Under the pieces are notes generated by a model. That model was not told the DNA's origin. It saw only the letters and a program-made list of their open reading frames with translations, and did not search any database. Of a stretch of DNA of 64,000 nucleotides, positions 42,355 to 52,577 are shown in pieces; position 1 is the first letter of the stretch, and each line of letters begins with the position of its first letter. The DNA comes from Streptomyces pinistramenti. GTDB taxonomy: Bacteria; Actinomycetota; Actinomycetes; Streptomycetales; Streptomycetaceae. The stretch lies in assembly GCF_020564935.1 (NCBI RefSeq), contig NZ_JAJCXB010000003.1, forward strand, positions 1-64,000, read 5' to 3'. The position numbers and the translations under genes are program-made.

Positions 42355-43955
42355 CCGGCGACCACCAGTCTCTGGCCCTGATCCTGTTCAGCGTGTTCGT
42401 CGCCGTCACCCTCGGCATCACCACCTGGGTGAGCCGCCGGCGGCACGGCTCAGCGGAGGAGTTCTACGCCGGCGGCCGGCTCTTCTCCCCGCTGGAGAAC
42501 GGCTTCGCCATCGCCGGCGACTACATGTCGGCCGCGTCCTTCCTCGGTATCTCCGGGCTCATCGCCCTCTTCGGTTACGACGGCCTCCTCTACTCCGTGG
42601 GATTCCTCGTCGCCTGGCTGGTCGTGCTGTTCCTCGTCGCCGAACTCGTCCGCAACTGCGGCCGGTTCACCCTCGCCGACGTTCTGGCCGCCAGGATGCG
42701 CGAACGCCCCGTACGCATCGCCGCCGGAACCGCGTCGGTCACTGTCTCCGTGCTCTACCTGGTCGCCCAGATGGTTGGCGCCGGCAGCCTCGTCGCTCTG
42801 CTGCTGGAAGGCGCGGGTGCACAGGAACGTGCCTGGATGGTGGTCGGCGTCGGCGCCCTCATGGTCGTCTATGTCGCCTGCGGAGGCATGCGGGCCACCA
42901 CCTGGATCCAGATCGTCAAAGCCGTGCTCCTCATGGGCGGTGCCATCGCAATGACCGTCCTGGTACTCACCCGCTTCCACGGTGACATCAACACCCTCCT
43001 GACGACCGCCGCCGAACGCAGCGGCCACGGGAGGGACTTCCTCGCTCCGGGCCTCAAATACGGCGGTGGCTGGACGGAACGGCTGGACTTCATCAGCCTC
43101 GGCCTCGCACTGGTCCTCGGAACGGCCGGGCTGCCGCACATCCTGTCCCGCTTCTACACCGTCCCCACGGCGCGTGCCGCCCGCCGGTCCGTCATCTGGT
43201 CCATCGGCCTGATCGGCGGGTTCTACCTGATGACGATCGTGCTCGGCTTCGGAGCGGCGGCGGTACTCGGCAGCGATGCGGTGCGCGTCTCCAACAGCTC
43301 GGGCAACACCGCCGTTCCGCTGCTTGCCCTGGACCTGGGCGGCGGCGCCGGCTCCACGGGCGGCACGGTGCTGTTCGCCGTGGTGGCGGCCGTCGCCTTC
43401 GCCACCATCCTGGCCGTCGTCGCCGGCATCACACTCGCCTCGTCGGCCTCTGTGGCACACGACCTCTACGCAACACTCCGGCGCAGCCGTCGGACGAAGC
43501 CGGGACGGGTGCACAGCGAGGTCACCGTGGCACGGGTCGCGGCTGTCGCAGTCGGCGCGGTGGCCATCGCCCTTGCCCTGCTCGCCCAGGACCTGAATGT
43601 GGCATTCCTGGTCGGGCTGGCCTTCGCCGTGGCGGCATCGGCCAACCTGCCGGTACTGCTCTATGCGCTCTTCTGGCGCCGGTTCACGACCAAGGGCGCC
43701 GTCTGGTCCGTGTACGGCGGCCTGGTTCCGGCCATCGTGCTCGTGGTTCTCTCGCCGGTGGTTTCCGGCAGCCCGACAGCGATCTTCCCCGGACTGGACT
43801 TCCAGCTCTTCCCCCTGGAGAACCCCGGTGTCGTATCGATTCCGCTGGGCTTCCTCATGGGATGGCTGGGGACTGTGGCTTCCTCGGAACCGGCCGACGC
43901 GGCCCGGCACGCGGAGACCGAAGTGCGGGCATTGACCGGGGCAGGAGCAGCGTAG
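42351..43955 (+). CDS. cation/acetate symporter-type sodium:solute symporter
   Basis: The TTG start at 42351 overlaps the DUF485 stop (TTGA) and has GGGAGGAAA upstream; 534 residues. About 13 membrane segments follow, with SSF family blocks ADYMSAASFLGI (written GDYMSAASFLG here), GYDGLLYSVGF, GGMRATTWIQIVKA and GTAGLPHILSRFYTVP. The ActP-like subfamily transports acetate and other short monocarboxylates with Na+ or H+; dicarboxylate transport is not excluded. The gene is intact although the convergent regulatory genes beyond it are decayed. Confidence 0.92.
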   Translation: MTGDHQSLALILFSVFVAVTLGITTWVSRRRHGSAEEFYAGGRLFSPLENGFAIAGDYMSAASFLGISGLIALFGYDGLLYSVGFLVAWLVVLFLVAELVRNCGRFTLADVLAARMRERPVRIAAGTASVTVSVLYLVAQMVGAGSLVALLLEGAGAQERAWMVVGVGALMVVYVACGGMRATTWIQIVKAVLLMGGAIAMTVLVLTRFHGDINTLLTTAAERSGHGRDFLAPGLKYGGGWTERLDFISLGLALVLGTAGLPHILSRFYTVPTARAARRSVIWSIGLIGGFYLMTIVLGFGAAAVLGSDAVRVSNSSGNTAVPLLALDLGGGAGSTGGTVLFAVVAAVAFATILAVVAGITLASSASVAHDLYATLRRSRRTKPGRVHSEVTVARVAAVAVGAVAIALALLAQDLNVAFLVGLAFAVAASANLPVLLYALFWRRFTTKGAVWSVYGGLVPAIVLVVLSPVVSGSPTAIFPGLDFQLFPLENPGVVSIPLGFLMGWLGTVASSEPADAARHAETEVRALTGAGAA

Positions 43956-44635
43956 GTGCGAGCCTTGGCCTGCACCCACGCGTAGCGGTGCTCGGGGCGT
44001 CCGGTCTCGCCATACCTGAGGGTGAGACGGACGCGCCGGTCCGTTCGAGCAGCTTGAGATAGTGCTGCGCCGTCTGCCTGCTGAAGCCTGCCTGCACGGC
44101 TACGTCCTGAGCGGAGAGCGGGGCGTCGGCGGTCCGCAGCACGGATCGCACACGATCGGCGGTGGCTACGGAATGCCCTTTGGGCAGTTCTGCTGGGCTC
44201 GCACCGGAAGTGCTCAACGCGCCGAAGATCCGGTCCACTTCGGACTGCTCCGCTTGCTCGCCGCCCTCGAAAACGCGATGCAGCGTTGCGTAGCCCTCCA
44301 GCTTGGAGCGCAGGCCGGCAAACGTGAACGGCTTCACGAGATACTGCAGCGCACCATGACGCATCGCTGCCTGAACCATCGTGATGTCACGAGTCGCCGT
44401 CACCATGATGACGTCGGTCAGCAGGCCACACCAGCGTAGGGCACTCACCAGGTGGAGGCCCGTTTCATCGGGCAGGTAGTGGTCCAGGAGGACCAGATCC
44501 ACGGGGCGCGCGTCCAGAGCCGTCCGTGCGTCGGCCAAGGTGTGCGCCATGCGACTGACCCGGAACCTTGGCGACGTACGCGGCATTGATCTCCGCGACG
44601 CGCACATCGTCCTCCACGACCGGTACGTCGATCAC
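43956..44635 (-). pseudogene. decayed DpiA/CitB-type response regulator
   Basis: Reading begins at GTG 44635 with VIDVPVVEDDVRVAEIN and AAYVAKVPG, then near 44561-44570 the family sequence moves to another frame: RFRVSRMAHTLADARTAL, LVLLDHYLPDETGL with the phospho-acceptor Asp, and YLVKPFTF with the Lys switch. Near 44031-44037 a missing base moves the C-terminus (RVRLTLRYGETGRPEHRYAWV) into a third frame. The HTH block QDVAVQAGFSRQTAQHYLKLLERTG lies between. The original GTG overlapped the kinase stop (GTGA). No single frame can make the protein, and the last frame has lost its stop. Confidence 0.85.
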
Positions 44636-46354
44636 CGGCCGGTTCCCGTGGCGCTGCCGGAGTGGGCGGGTGCGTCATCCTCGCCGCTATCAGGAGTGTG
44701 GGTTTCCGTGACTGTCCCGGGGCGGCCGCGGTATGCGGGGCGGGAAGCGGGTCGGAGAGGGCGTCGGGGAGAGTGACAGTGAACCTCGCTCCGCCACTGA
44801 GGAGTTCACCAACCTCTGCCCTGCCCCCGTAACGCTCGGCGAGCCGGCGCGTCAGCGCCAAACCGATGCCACGCCGACCGTGGGCTGGTGGATCCTTCGT
44901 TGTCCAGCCTTCGGTGAAGATCTCCGCGCGCTGCGCCTCGGGAACGCCCGGATCGTTGTCGCAGACCTGGACGATCGCGGTCCGGCCTTCGGCGTGTACC
45001 TCCGCTTTCAGCTGAGCGTCGTGTGCAGTAGCCGTCGCATCCAGAGTGTTGTCCAGCAGGTTGCCGAGAACGGTCACGAGGCTCTGCGGATCTATCAGTT
45101 GGTTGGGGAGGCGCGTGTTGGTGGAGATGTTGAGCGAAGCGCCCCGTTCGGCGGCGACAGTCGCATTGCCCACCATGAGGGCAGCGAGGAGCGGGTCGTG
45201 AATGCGCTCGGTGACCTGCTCAGCTGTTGCCCGATGTACCCGACAGCTTGCATGACGACGTCGGCGGCCTCCTGATGAAGGCCCAGCTCCAGCAGGCCGA
45301 GGAGCGTGTGCAGACGATTGGCATGCTCGTGGACCTGCGCCCGGAGGGCGTCGATCAGCCCACGGGTGCCATCCAACTCACGCTCCGACCGTTCCAGCTC
45401 GGTACGGTCGCGCAGGGTGACAACGGCACCGCCGTCGTCGGTTGGCATGCGGTTGGTGACGAGCACGCGCTGCCCGCTGACGGCTAGCAGGTCTGTTCCA
45501 GACACCCGGCCGGTCAACACGTCTGCCGTACGGCCGGGGGAGCACGGTGCCCAAGGGACGACCGGTGTCCTCGGTGCGTAGCTCCAGGAGCCGTTGCGCC
45601 TCGTCGTTCATCAGGCGGATCCGGCTGTGCCGGTCGAGAGCGAGGAAGCCTTCTCGGATGCCGTGCAGCATCGCCTCACGTGCGCTGAGCAGGGCGGAGA
45701 TGTCGGAGAACGCCAAGTCGTGGGTGCGGTGCTGGTGACGGCAGGACACAAGGTAGGCGGCCAGGGTGCCCACAGCCAAGGCGTCGCCTGCGTAGGCTAG
45801 TAGTTGAGGGACGGGTGACAACAGCCGTTCGTGCACGCTCTCGTACGCGATGCCAACCGATACTGCACCGATGATCTTGCCGTTATCGTCCCGCAAGGGG
45901 ACCTTCCAAGGGTGTTTTCTCGTCGATCTGCATGATGTTGCGGCCTGACAGTGCGGCGCTGGGGTCGGTGGAGACGTGATGTCCGATCTCGTCGGGATCA
46001 GTGTGTGACCACCGCATACCGTGCTCGTTCATGACCACCACGTATTCGGTGCCGGTCGCGGTACGGATTCGTTCGGCTGCATTCTGGACGGGGCAGTGAG
46101 GCGTCGGTCGCGAGGCCACCAGAGCGTCGTCCAGGCGGGGTTCGGCTGCGGTGGATTGCGCAATTGCCAGGGCGGTGCATCGCTTGATTGTCGAGTTCGG
46201 TGGTGAGGAGGAACAGCCCGATTGCCAGCCCCGTGACGCCGGTGGTGATCGCCAGCTGCATCATCAGCACCTGGGAGAACACGCGGCGTGGCCATCCCAG
46301 GCGTGGGGCGCTTGCGGGCGGCGGTTCGGCCGGCGTCACCCGCAGATTGATCAC
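44632..46354 (-). pseudogene. decayed CitA/DpiB-type sensor histidine kinase
   Basis: Blocks of one kinase follow each other in order but in changing frames: a membrane N-terminus VFSQVLMMQLAITTGVTGLAIG (46354 to ~46175), a sensor part GTEYVVVMNEHG and SALSGRNIMQ (written AALSGRNIMQ) to ~45900, a membrane/PAS part AREAMLHGIREGFLALD to ~45540, LRAQVHEHANRLHTLLGLLELG to ~45220 with the conserved His box, and an HATPase part VLGNLLDNTLDA and RGIGLALTRRLAERYG to ~44780. Breaks lie near 46175, 45910, 45538, 45220 and 44740. The original C-terminus ended in TGTGR-stop overlapping the regulator start. The intact ancestor probably sensed citrate or a dicarboxylate. Confidence 0.85.
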
Positions 46355-46974
46355 CGGTCGAGGTCATGCCTGAAAGCGGCCGAGCAGCGCTGTGTGGCTC
46401 ACTGGCCGCGGCTCCATCGGGGCACACGGGACCGGGAAAATGGTGCGGAGTCCGAGAGCCCTGTGGCTCTCGGGAGCGGAGCTGGTGCTTCCTTCTCGCC
46501 CATATGAACGGACAGTAAGCGTCTCAGCGACTGGCTCGGTAATGCAGTGCAAAGGCTTTCAGAAGGTGCTCGTGCAGCAATGGAGGCACGACTTTGAGTG
46601 ATCTTCGGCGGGGCTCGGTGAGTTATCCACAGCCCTTCCGGCTACACATCGTGAGGACTTAGTCTCGCGGGTGTGAGGTGAAAGCGTTCGCGGTCCGGCC
46701 AGGGAGCCGGAAGCGGCCGGAGCGGAGAAGAGCTGGAAACGATGAAGTCGGCGGGGGAACGGGGCCTGTGGTGACACAGTTGCGGAGCGTTGCGTGGAAG
46801 GGCTGGGACGTGCACGTGGCGGCCTCGGCTTTCGGCTTGGGGCTGGCGATGGCGCTGGGGCTGGCCATCGGGGTTGCCTGCATGCGAGATGGGAGACGTC
46901 CTGGCGCTATCGGGCAGACGGCGCGTCGGCCGGGCGCCGCCAAGGGAGTTGGCCGCTTGGTCGATCCCTGTGAG
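46355..46974. other. non-coding stretch with one DnaA box
   Basis: About 620 bp between the kinase remnant and the sucrase/ferredoxin-like gene. A perfect DnaA box TTATCCACA lies at 46623-46631. A plus-strand stretch near 46790-46890 reads like a membrane segment (FGLGLAMALGLAIG) without start, end or family match and may be a remnant. No intact gene was recognised. Confidence 0.5.
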
Positions 46975-47985
46975 TCAGGCGATCGGAAGGGTAGGCGAGT
47001 CGATCTGGGGCATGGCCGGGTTGCCAGGAACAGCAGCGATGTCGGTCACGGCCATACGCGTAGGTGGGCCGAACAGGGCGCCACAGCTCGCGGGCGCCGG
47101 AGCTCCATCGGACCGTTGCTCGACCGCGACCCGCCACATGCGTCCGTCGGAGTGCGCGACGGACACGGTCCAGACCGGGGTATGTCCCGCGGAGGCGCCG
47201 TCGCCGGGAGGCGTGTTGCCGGCACTCCTCGATTCGGGCCGCATCGAGTCGGCCCGTACGACGTCGAGTGCGTCCGCCCGATCCTCCCCCAGAAGGCCGC
47301 GGACGGCGATCTCGGCGGCCTGGCCAGGCCGATCCCAAGCGGACCGGCCCCTGCAGTGGTCGAGCGTGACCCTGCCGTTGCGCGCCGCTTCCACGGCGGT
47401 CTTGACCAACTGGGCCGAGGCGCGACCGTAGGCGTAGCCGTGGGGGAGTACAAAGAGCGTGGGCGCGAATCGGTGGCCCCCGATGTGGGTGACCTCCCAG
47501 GTGTCGACCCCGCTGGAGTGGAGCTCAGCGGCGAGCGGACGCCCGAGGACGGCACAGCAACGGTCCCGCTTGCCGTTGGTGCAGACGAGGACCACGGGGT
47601 CGCCCGTGTGCGGGCTCCAAAGCCCGCCATGATCGCCGAACCCCAGGGCGGCGAAATCCAGTCGGAGCGCATCCTTCAGATCGGTGGCCGTCGTCGTACG
47701 GATCCAGGAGCAGCCTGGCGCGGTGTGCGCGAGGAAGAGCCGTCGGGAGAACGCTCCGTGGCCGTCGGCATGTCGTCCAGGCCTTCGGATGAGGGCGACA
47801 CGGACTCCGGTACCTGCTGTCGCGGTTTCCAGAGCTCGGCCGATGTGCGGGTCGAGGTGGCTGTCCGTAAGCGCCTTTTCGCCCCACGGGCCGGGCTGCT
47901 CGATAAGCAGCCAGGTTCGGGCCGTAGCCGCGGTTCCGGCCAAGGATTCGGCCGCTTCGAGGGAAGCGGTGGTGCAGGTGCTCAC
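46975..47985 (-). CDS. sucrase/ferredoxin-like family protein
   Basis: The start is GTG 47985 (VSTCTTASLEAAESL); 336 residues. Features of the sucrase/ferredoxin-like (thioredoxin-fold) family: a short Cys-containing N-terminus, TWLLIEQPGPWGEKAL, a VCTNGKRDRCCAVLGRPLA iron-sulfur/cysteine motif, and VTHIGGHRFAPTLFVLP with GYAYG. Such proteins are thought to bind a [2Fe-2S] cluster; their reaction is not established. An iron box ends one base before the start codon, so synthesis should rise under iron starvation. There is no Shine-Dalgarno sequence between the box and the start, so the mRNA may be leaderless. Confidence 0.86.
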   Translation of the reverse strand: MSTCTTASLEAAESLAGTAATARTWLLIEQPGPWGEKALTDSHLDPHIGRALETATAGTGVRVALIRRPGRHADGHGAFSRRLFLAHTAPGCSWIRTTTATDLKDALRLDFAALGFGDHGGLWSPHTGDPVVLVCTNGKRDRCCAVLGRPLAAELHSSGVDTWEVTHIGGHRFAPTLFVLPHGYAYGRASAQLVKTAVEAARNGRVTLDHCRGRSAWDRPGQAAEIAVRGLLGEDRADALDVVRADSMRPESRSAGNTPPGDGASAGHTPVWTVSVAHSDGRMWRVAVEQRSDGAPAPASCGALFGPPTRMAVTDIAAVPGNPAMPQIDSPTLPIA

Positions 47986-48004
47986 AAAGGTGAGCCTAAC
48001 CTGC
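47986..48004 (-). promoter_or_regulatory. iron box (DmdR/DtxR-type operator)
   Basis: On the minus strand the 15-base core AGGTTAGGCTCACCT (47988-48002) is a perfect match to the centre of the actinobacterial iron box TTAGGTTAGGCTCACCTAA; only the outer bases differ. It sits directly before the GTG of the sucrase/ferredoxin-like gene, so iron-loaded repressor would block transcription. Confidence 0.88.
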
Positions 48005-48526
48005 CTGGTCGAGAGTCGGATGTGGGTAGGCGGGCGGACGGTGCCCAAGCAGGTGCAGGCGGTACACGTCGTGGGACACGTTCCCGACCCGGACGTCAGC
48101 ACCATCGTTTTCGCGCGGCGGGAGGCGGGAAGAGTCAGCGGCGCAGAGCCTCTGCCACGCGGCCCAGGGACAGCGGGCCGCGGGAAACCCGCAGGCAACG
48201 GGAGCGCCGACGTTGATCACGCTCGGTGCGCAGCGATGACGAGCAGCTAACCGCTCGCCCCTTGATAGTGGGCCGGCGGCGCCACGGTACCGACTTCTCC
48301 CTCACGTCGGCATTCTTACGGGCGTGGTGGTCCCGGTAGAGGTTGTAGGGCGTCGTACTGGTCGCTGAGTGAGAGGGAGGCGGGCGCCGCCACAACCAGA
48401 GGTACGGGTGGGGATGGGGCCTGTTTCGGTTTCGGCGGTCCGTTACGATCGGCAGCTCGTTCGCCGCCGGTTCGCACGGTCCGCCATCCGCAGCTCAGTC
48501 CGGCGCCCACCATGGAGGCGCATCCC
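48005..48526. other. spacer before the CobW-family gene
   Basis: About 520 bp between the iron box and the CobW gene. A minus-strand stretch near 48136-48200 (CLRVSRGPLSLGRVAEALRR) ends in a stop and could be the tail of a lost gene, but it has no start or family match. No intact gene and no Zur-type box were seen. Confidence 0.45.
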
Positions 48527-49921
48527 TTGGCCACGCAACAGATTCCGGTCGTTGTCCTCGCGGGCTTTCTGGGGTCGGGCAAGACGACGCTGCTCAATCA
48601 TCTGCTCGCCGCCGGCGACGGTACGCGTATCGGTGCGATCGTCAACGACTTCGGCAGCATCGAAATCGATGCGATGACCGTCGCCGGGCAAGTGGACTCG
48701 ATGGTGTCGCTCGGCAACGGCTGCCTGTGTTGTGCTGTCGACACCAGCGAACTGGACGACTATCTGGAGCGCCTTGCCCGGCCGGCGGCTCGTATCGACG
48801 TGATCGTCATCGAGGCAAGTGGCTTGGCTGAGCCGCAGGAACTCATTCGCATGATCCTGGCCAGCGAGAACGACCGCATCGTCTACGGCGGGCTGGTTGA
48901 GGTCGTCGATGCCGCAGAGTTCGATGCGACACGGGTCCGCCACCCGGAGCTCGACCGTCATGTGGCGATCGCTGACCTCGTCGTCCTCAACAAGGCCGAC
49001 CGCATCGAAGACGCGAGGCGAGCGAGGCTCAGGGACACGCTCGCGGAGCTTGCCCCGGGGCGGCCGGTGATCAGCGCGGCGTACGGTCGGGTCGATCCGG
49101 AGCTGTTCTTCGACCGCGGGCCAGGTGAGGCTGACGATGCGGCTGTGCGCCAGCTGTCGTTCGAGGACCTGCTGAGGGAGACAGCTGCTTACCGGACGGC
49201 GGCTGCCGGCAGCGCCGGTCCGTCGGATTACGTACCGGACCTTTGGACCGCGTACGGGTACAACGATGCGCACAGTAACGATTCGCGCGACGGCAGCCCG
49301 TATGGCAGCGCCTTGTGCAGCGACGAGCCGAGCGGCGACGCAGAGTCGTCCGGCAGCGGGTCGCAGTCACATGGCAGCCAGGACGCGCAGCGGGATCGGC
49401 GCCGTCGATATGTCGGCTCAGATGCGTACGGGGGGCACACTCACGTCACCGGTGAGCCGTGTTCCGACGGCTGTCACGTAGGGCATCTGCACAGCGCCTA
49501 CGAGAGCGTGGAGTTCACGTCGGAACAGTCGATGCACCCACGTCGGTTGATGGATTTTCTCGACAGCCGTCCCGTCGGCCTGTATCGCATCAAGGGGTTC
49601 GTCCACTTCGATGTCCCGGGTAGCCGGCAGAAGTTCGGCCTGCACGCTGTCGGCGACTTCTTGCGGTTCTACCCGTCGCCGTGGGAGCGCGGCGAAGTAC
49701 GCAGTACGCAGCTCGTGCTGATCGGCATCGGGATTGATGCGGCGGCGCTGCGCAAGGAGTTGGAGGGCTGTCGCCTCGTTGCGGCAGGTGATGTCGTGCC
49801 GCACAGCGCGGGCACCGACGCCGTCGGACATGATCCTGCCGCTCCGGAGGGCGACTTTTTGGAGCGGAGCATGTGGGGCGTGCTGCGGTATGTCGCCGGC
49901 CAGGAAGCCGCCGAGTCGTAG
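48527..49921 (+). CDS. CobW/COG0523-family GTPase (metal chaperone type)
   Basis: I choose TTG 48527 (LATQQIPVVVLAGF) because GGAGG lies eight bases upstream; an in-frame ATG at 48512 would place that site inside the gene. The product has 464 residues. The P-loop is GFLGSGKTT at 13-21, the metal-binding GCLCC motif follows, then EASGLAEPQ, NKAD, and a C-terminal CobW_C domain (VGLYRIKGFVHFD). Between the domains is an unusual Ser/Asp/Gly-rich insert ending in a His/Cys cluster GGHTHVTGEPCSDGCHVGHLH. COG0523 proteins deliver zinc or cobalt to target enzymes. The metal is unknown; no Zur box is visible upstream. Confidence 0.9.
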   Translation: MATQQIPVVVLAGFLGSGKTTLLNHLLAAGDGTRIGAIVNDFGSIEIDAMTVAGQVDSMVSLGNGCLCCAVDTSELDDYLERLARPAARIDVIVIEASGLAEPQELIRMILASENDRIVYGGLVEVVDAAEFDATRVRHPELDRHVAIADLVVLNKADRIEDARRARLRDTLAELAPGRPVISAAYGRVDPELFFDRGPGEADDAAVRQLSFEDLLRETAAYRTAAAGSAGPSDYVPDLWTAYGYNDAHSNDSRDGSPYGSALCSDEPSGDAESSGSGSQSHGSQDAQRDRRRRYVGSDAYGGHTHVTGEPCSDGCHVGHLHSAYESVEFTSEQSMHPRRLMDFLDSRPVGLYRIKGFVHFDVPGSRQKFGLHAVGDFLRFYPSPWERGEVRSTQLVLIGIGIDAAALRKELEGCRLVAAGDVVPHSAGTDAVGHDPAAPEGDFLERSMWGVLRYVAGQEAAES

Positions 49922-50126
49922 AGGGCCGAGCGACCGCGGTCAGGGGCCGGAGCGCAGGGATGCATGCCCAGCACAACGCCCAGCAGCAAGTAGCCGCCAC
50001 CGTGTAGCCCGTGGACGGAGGCCGGACGACGGAGACGAAGCAGAGGCCACGACGTGGCCGTCGAGCGGTGCCCGTACTACGGGTGGGCCGCCCAACGGCC
50101 ACAGTGTGGCCTCCGCCGCCGGGTGG

Positions 50127-52577
50127 CTACACCGGGCCCGCCACCGCCGATACCGCCTTGGTGAGCGGCACGCCCGAGCCGTCCCGGCGTGGGTCCACCT
50201 CGGGCAGGTCCACCGGGGAACCCTTGGCGTCCGCGGCGTGTGCCGGTGCGGCTCCGGCCCAGGCGAAGGTCAGGCAGTCCTCGCCCTTGAGGAAGCGCTG
50301 ACAGCGCACGCCGCCGGTGGCCCGGCCCTTGCGCGGGTACTGGTCGAAGGGCGTCAGCTTGGCCGTCGCCTCCGAGTCGTCCAGGGTGCCGTGTGATCCG
50401 GCGATGGTGAAGACCATGGCGTCGGCGGCCGGATCGACCGCGCTGAATGCGATGACCTTGGCGCCCTCACCGAGCTTGATGCCCGTCATGCCGCCTGCCG
50501 GGCGGCCCTGTGGCCGTACCTGTGCCGCCTGGTAGCGCAGCAGTTGGGCCTCGTTGGTGATGAAGACCAGGTCTTCCTCGCCGGTGCGCAGCTCGACGGC
50601 GCCGACGATGCGGTCACCGTCCTTGAGGGTGACGACCTCCAACTCGTCCTTGTGCGCCGGGTAGTCGGGCACCACCCGCTTGACGACGCCCTGTTCGGTG
50701 CCGAGGGCGAGGCCCGGCGAGGACTCGTCCAGCGTCGTCAGGCAGATCAGCTGCTCGTCGTCCTCCAGGGTCAGGAATTCCGCGAGCGGGGCGCCGCCGG
50801 AGAGGCTGGGGGCCGCGGCGGTGTCCGGGAGCTGCGGCAGGTCGATCACAGGGAGGCGCAGCAGCCGGCCCGTTGACGTCACGGCACCGACCTCGCCGCG
50901 GGTCGTCGCCGGCACCGCGGAGACGATGGCGTCGTGCTTGACACGCTTGGCGTCGGCGTCGAACGGCACGTCGCCGCCGGCCGTGCGCGCCAGCAGCCCG
51001 GTCGACGACAGCAGGACCCGGCACGGGTCGTCGGAGACCTCCAGCGGCACCGAGGCGACCGAGGTGCCTGCCGATTCCAGCAGCACCGTTCGGCGGTCCG
51101 TGCCGTACTTCTTGGCGACGGCGGCCAGTTCGCCGGAGACCAGCTTGCGCAGCTCGGTGTCCGACTCCAGGATGCGGGTCAGTTCCTCGATCTCCGTCTG
51201 CAGGCGGTCGCGCTCCGACTCCAGCTCGACGCGGTCGAACTTGGTCAGCCGGCGCAGCGGGGTGTCGAGGATGTACTGCGTCTGGATGTCGCTGAGCGAG
51301 AAGCGCTCGATCAGCCGCTCCTTGGCCTGGGCGCTGTTCTCGCTGGACCGGATGAGCCGGATGACCTCGTCGATGTCGACGAGGGCGGTGAGCAGGCCCT
51401 CCACCAGGTGGAGGCGGTCGCGCCGCTTGGCACGGCGGAACTCGCTGCGGCGGCGTACCACGTTGAAGCGGTGGTCGACGTAGACCTCCAGCAGTTCCTT
51501 GAGGCCCAGCGTCAGTGGCTGGCCGTCCACCAGGGCGACGTTGTTGATGCCGAAGGACTCCTCCACCGGCGTCAGTTTGTAGAGCTGCTCCAGGACGGCC
51601 TCCGGGTTGAAGCCGTTCTTGATCTCGATGACCAGCCGCAGGCCGTGCTCGCGGTCGGTGAGGTCCTTGACGTCGGCGATGCCCTGCAGCCGCTTCGAAC
51701 CGACCAGGTCCTTGATCTTGGAGATGACCTTCTCGGGCCCGACGGTGAAGGGGAGTTCGGTGATGACCAGCCCCTTGCGGCGTGCCGTGACGTTCTCCAC
51801 GGTGCAGGTGGCGCGGATCTTGAACGAGCCGCGGCCCTTCTCGTACGCGTCCCGTACGCCGCTCAGGCCGACGATCCGGCCGCCGGTCGGCAGGTCGGGC
51901 CCCGGCACGAAGCGCATCAGGGTTTCGAGATCGGCGTTCGGATGCTTGATCAGGTGGCGGGCCGCGGCGATCACCTCGCCGAGGTTGTGCGGCGGCATGT
52001 TCGTCGCCATCCCCACCGCGATGCCGGACGCGCCGTTGACCAGGAGGTTGGGGTACGCGGCAGGGAGGGCGACCGGCTCCTGCTCCTGACCGTCGTAGTT
52101 CGGCGCGAAGTCGACGGTGTCCTCGTCGATGGACTCCGTCATCAGGGACGTCGCCGACGCCATCCGGCACTCGGTGTACCGCATCGCGGCGGGCGGGTCG
52201 TCGTTGCCGAGCGAGCCGAAGTTGCCGTGGCCGTCGACCAGGGGCAGCCGCATCGAGAACGGCTGTGCCATCCGCACCAGCGCGTCGTAGATGGAGGCGT
52301 CACCGTGCGGGTGGAGCTTGCCCATCACCTCGCCGACGACCCGGGCGCACTTGACGTAGCTGCGTTCGGGCCGCAGGCCCATCTCGTTCATCTGGTAGAG
52401 GATGCGGCGGTGCACGGGCTTGAGCCCGTCGCGGGCGTCCGGCAGGGCGCGGGAGTAGATGACCGAATACGCGTACTCGAGGTAGGAACCCTGCATCTCG
52501 TCGACGACGTCGATGTCGAGGATGCGCTCCTCGAAGTCGTCCGGCGGCGGCGGGGTCTTCGTGCTGCGGCGGGCCAT
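50127..52577 (-). CDS. parC: DNA topoisomerase IV subunit A (ParC)
   Basis: The start is ATG 52577 ([12 protein letters not shown]) with AAGGAG upstream; 816 residues. The breakage-reunion domain has the quinolone-region [10 protein letters not shown] (S95 in the position linked to resistance) and the active-site Y134 in RYTECRMA. Coiled-coil and tower parts follow, and the C-terminal ~310 residues form a beta-pinwheel of repeats such as [10 protein letters not shown] and [11 protein letters not shown]. With ParE it separates replicated chromosomes. It is transcribed toward the CobW gene and away from the M16 peptidases. Confidence 0.96.
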   Translation of the reverse strand: MARRSTKTPPPPDDFEERILDIDVVDEMQGSYLEYAYSVIYSRALPDARDGLKPVHRRILYQMNEMGLRPERSYVKCARVVGEVMGKLHPHGDASIYDALVRMAQPFSMRLPLVDGHGNFGSLGNDDPPAAMRYTECRMASATSLMTESIDEDTVDFAPNYDGQEQEPVALPAAYPNLLVNGASGIAVGMATNMPPHNLGEVIAAARHLIKHPNADLETLMRFVPGPDLPTGGRIVGLSGVRDAYEKGRGSFKIRATCTVENVTARRKGLVITELPFTVGPEKVISKIKDLVGSKRLQGIADVKDLTDREHGLRLVIEIKNGFNPEAVLEQLYKLTPVEESFGINNVALVDGQPLTLGLKELLEVYVDHRFNVVRRRSEFRRAKRRDRLHLVEGLLTALVDIDEVIRLIRSSENSAQAKERLIERFSLSDIQTQYILDTPLRRLTKFDRVELESERDRLQTEIEELTRILESDTELRKLVSGELAAVAKKYGTDRRTVLLESAGTSVASVPLEVSDDPCRVLLSSTGLLARTAGGDVPFDADAKRVKHDAIVSAVPATTRGEVGAVTSTGRLLRLPVIDLPQLPDTAAAPSLSGGAPLAEFLTLEDDEQLICLTTLDESSPGLALGTEQGVVKRVVPDYPAHKDELEVVTLKDGDRIVGAVELRTGEEDLVFITNEAQLLRYQAAQVRPQGRPAGGMTGIKLGEGAKVIAFSAVDPAADAMVFTIAGSHGTLDDSEATAKLTPFDQYPRKGRATGGVRCQRFLKGEDCLTFAWAGAAPAHAADAKGSPVDLPEVDPRRDGSGVPLTKAVSAVAGPV

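Noticed and set aside
43956..46354. Sequencing error as the sole cause of the broken kinase/regulator
   Set aside because: Flanking genes of similar GC are free of breaks, and some junctions need deletion of several bases; real decay is more likely, though not proven.
46678..48216. Long plus-strand frame across the sucrase/ferredoxin-like gene
   Set aside because: The minus strand has clear family motifs and an iron box; the plus frame has only Arg/Gly-rich text and one membrane-like stretch.
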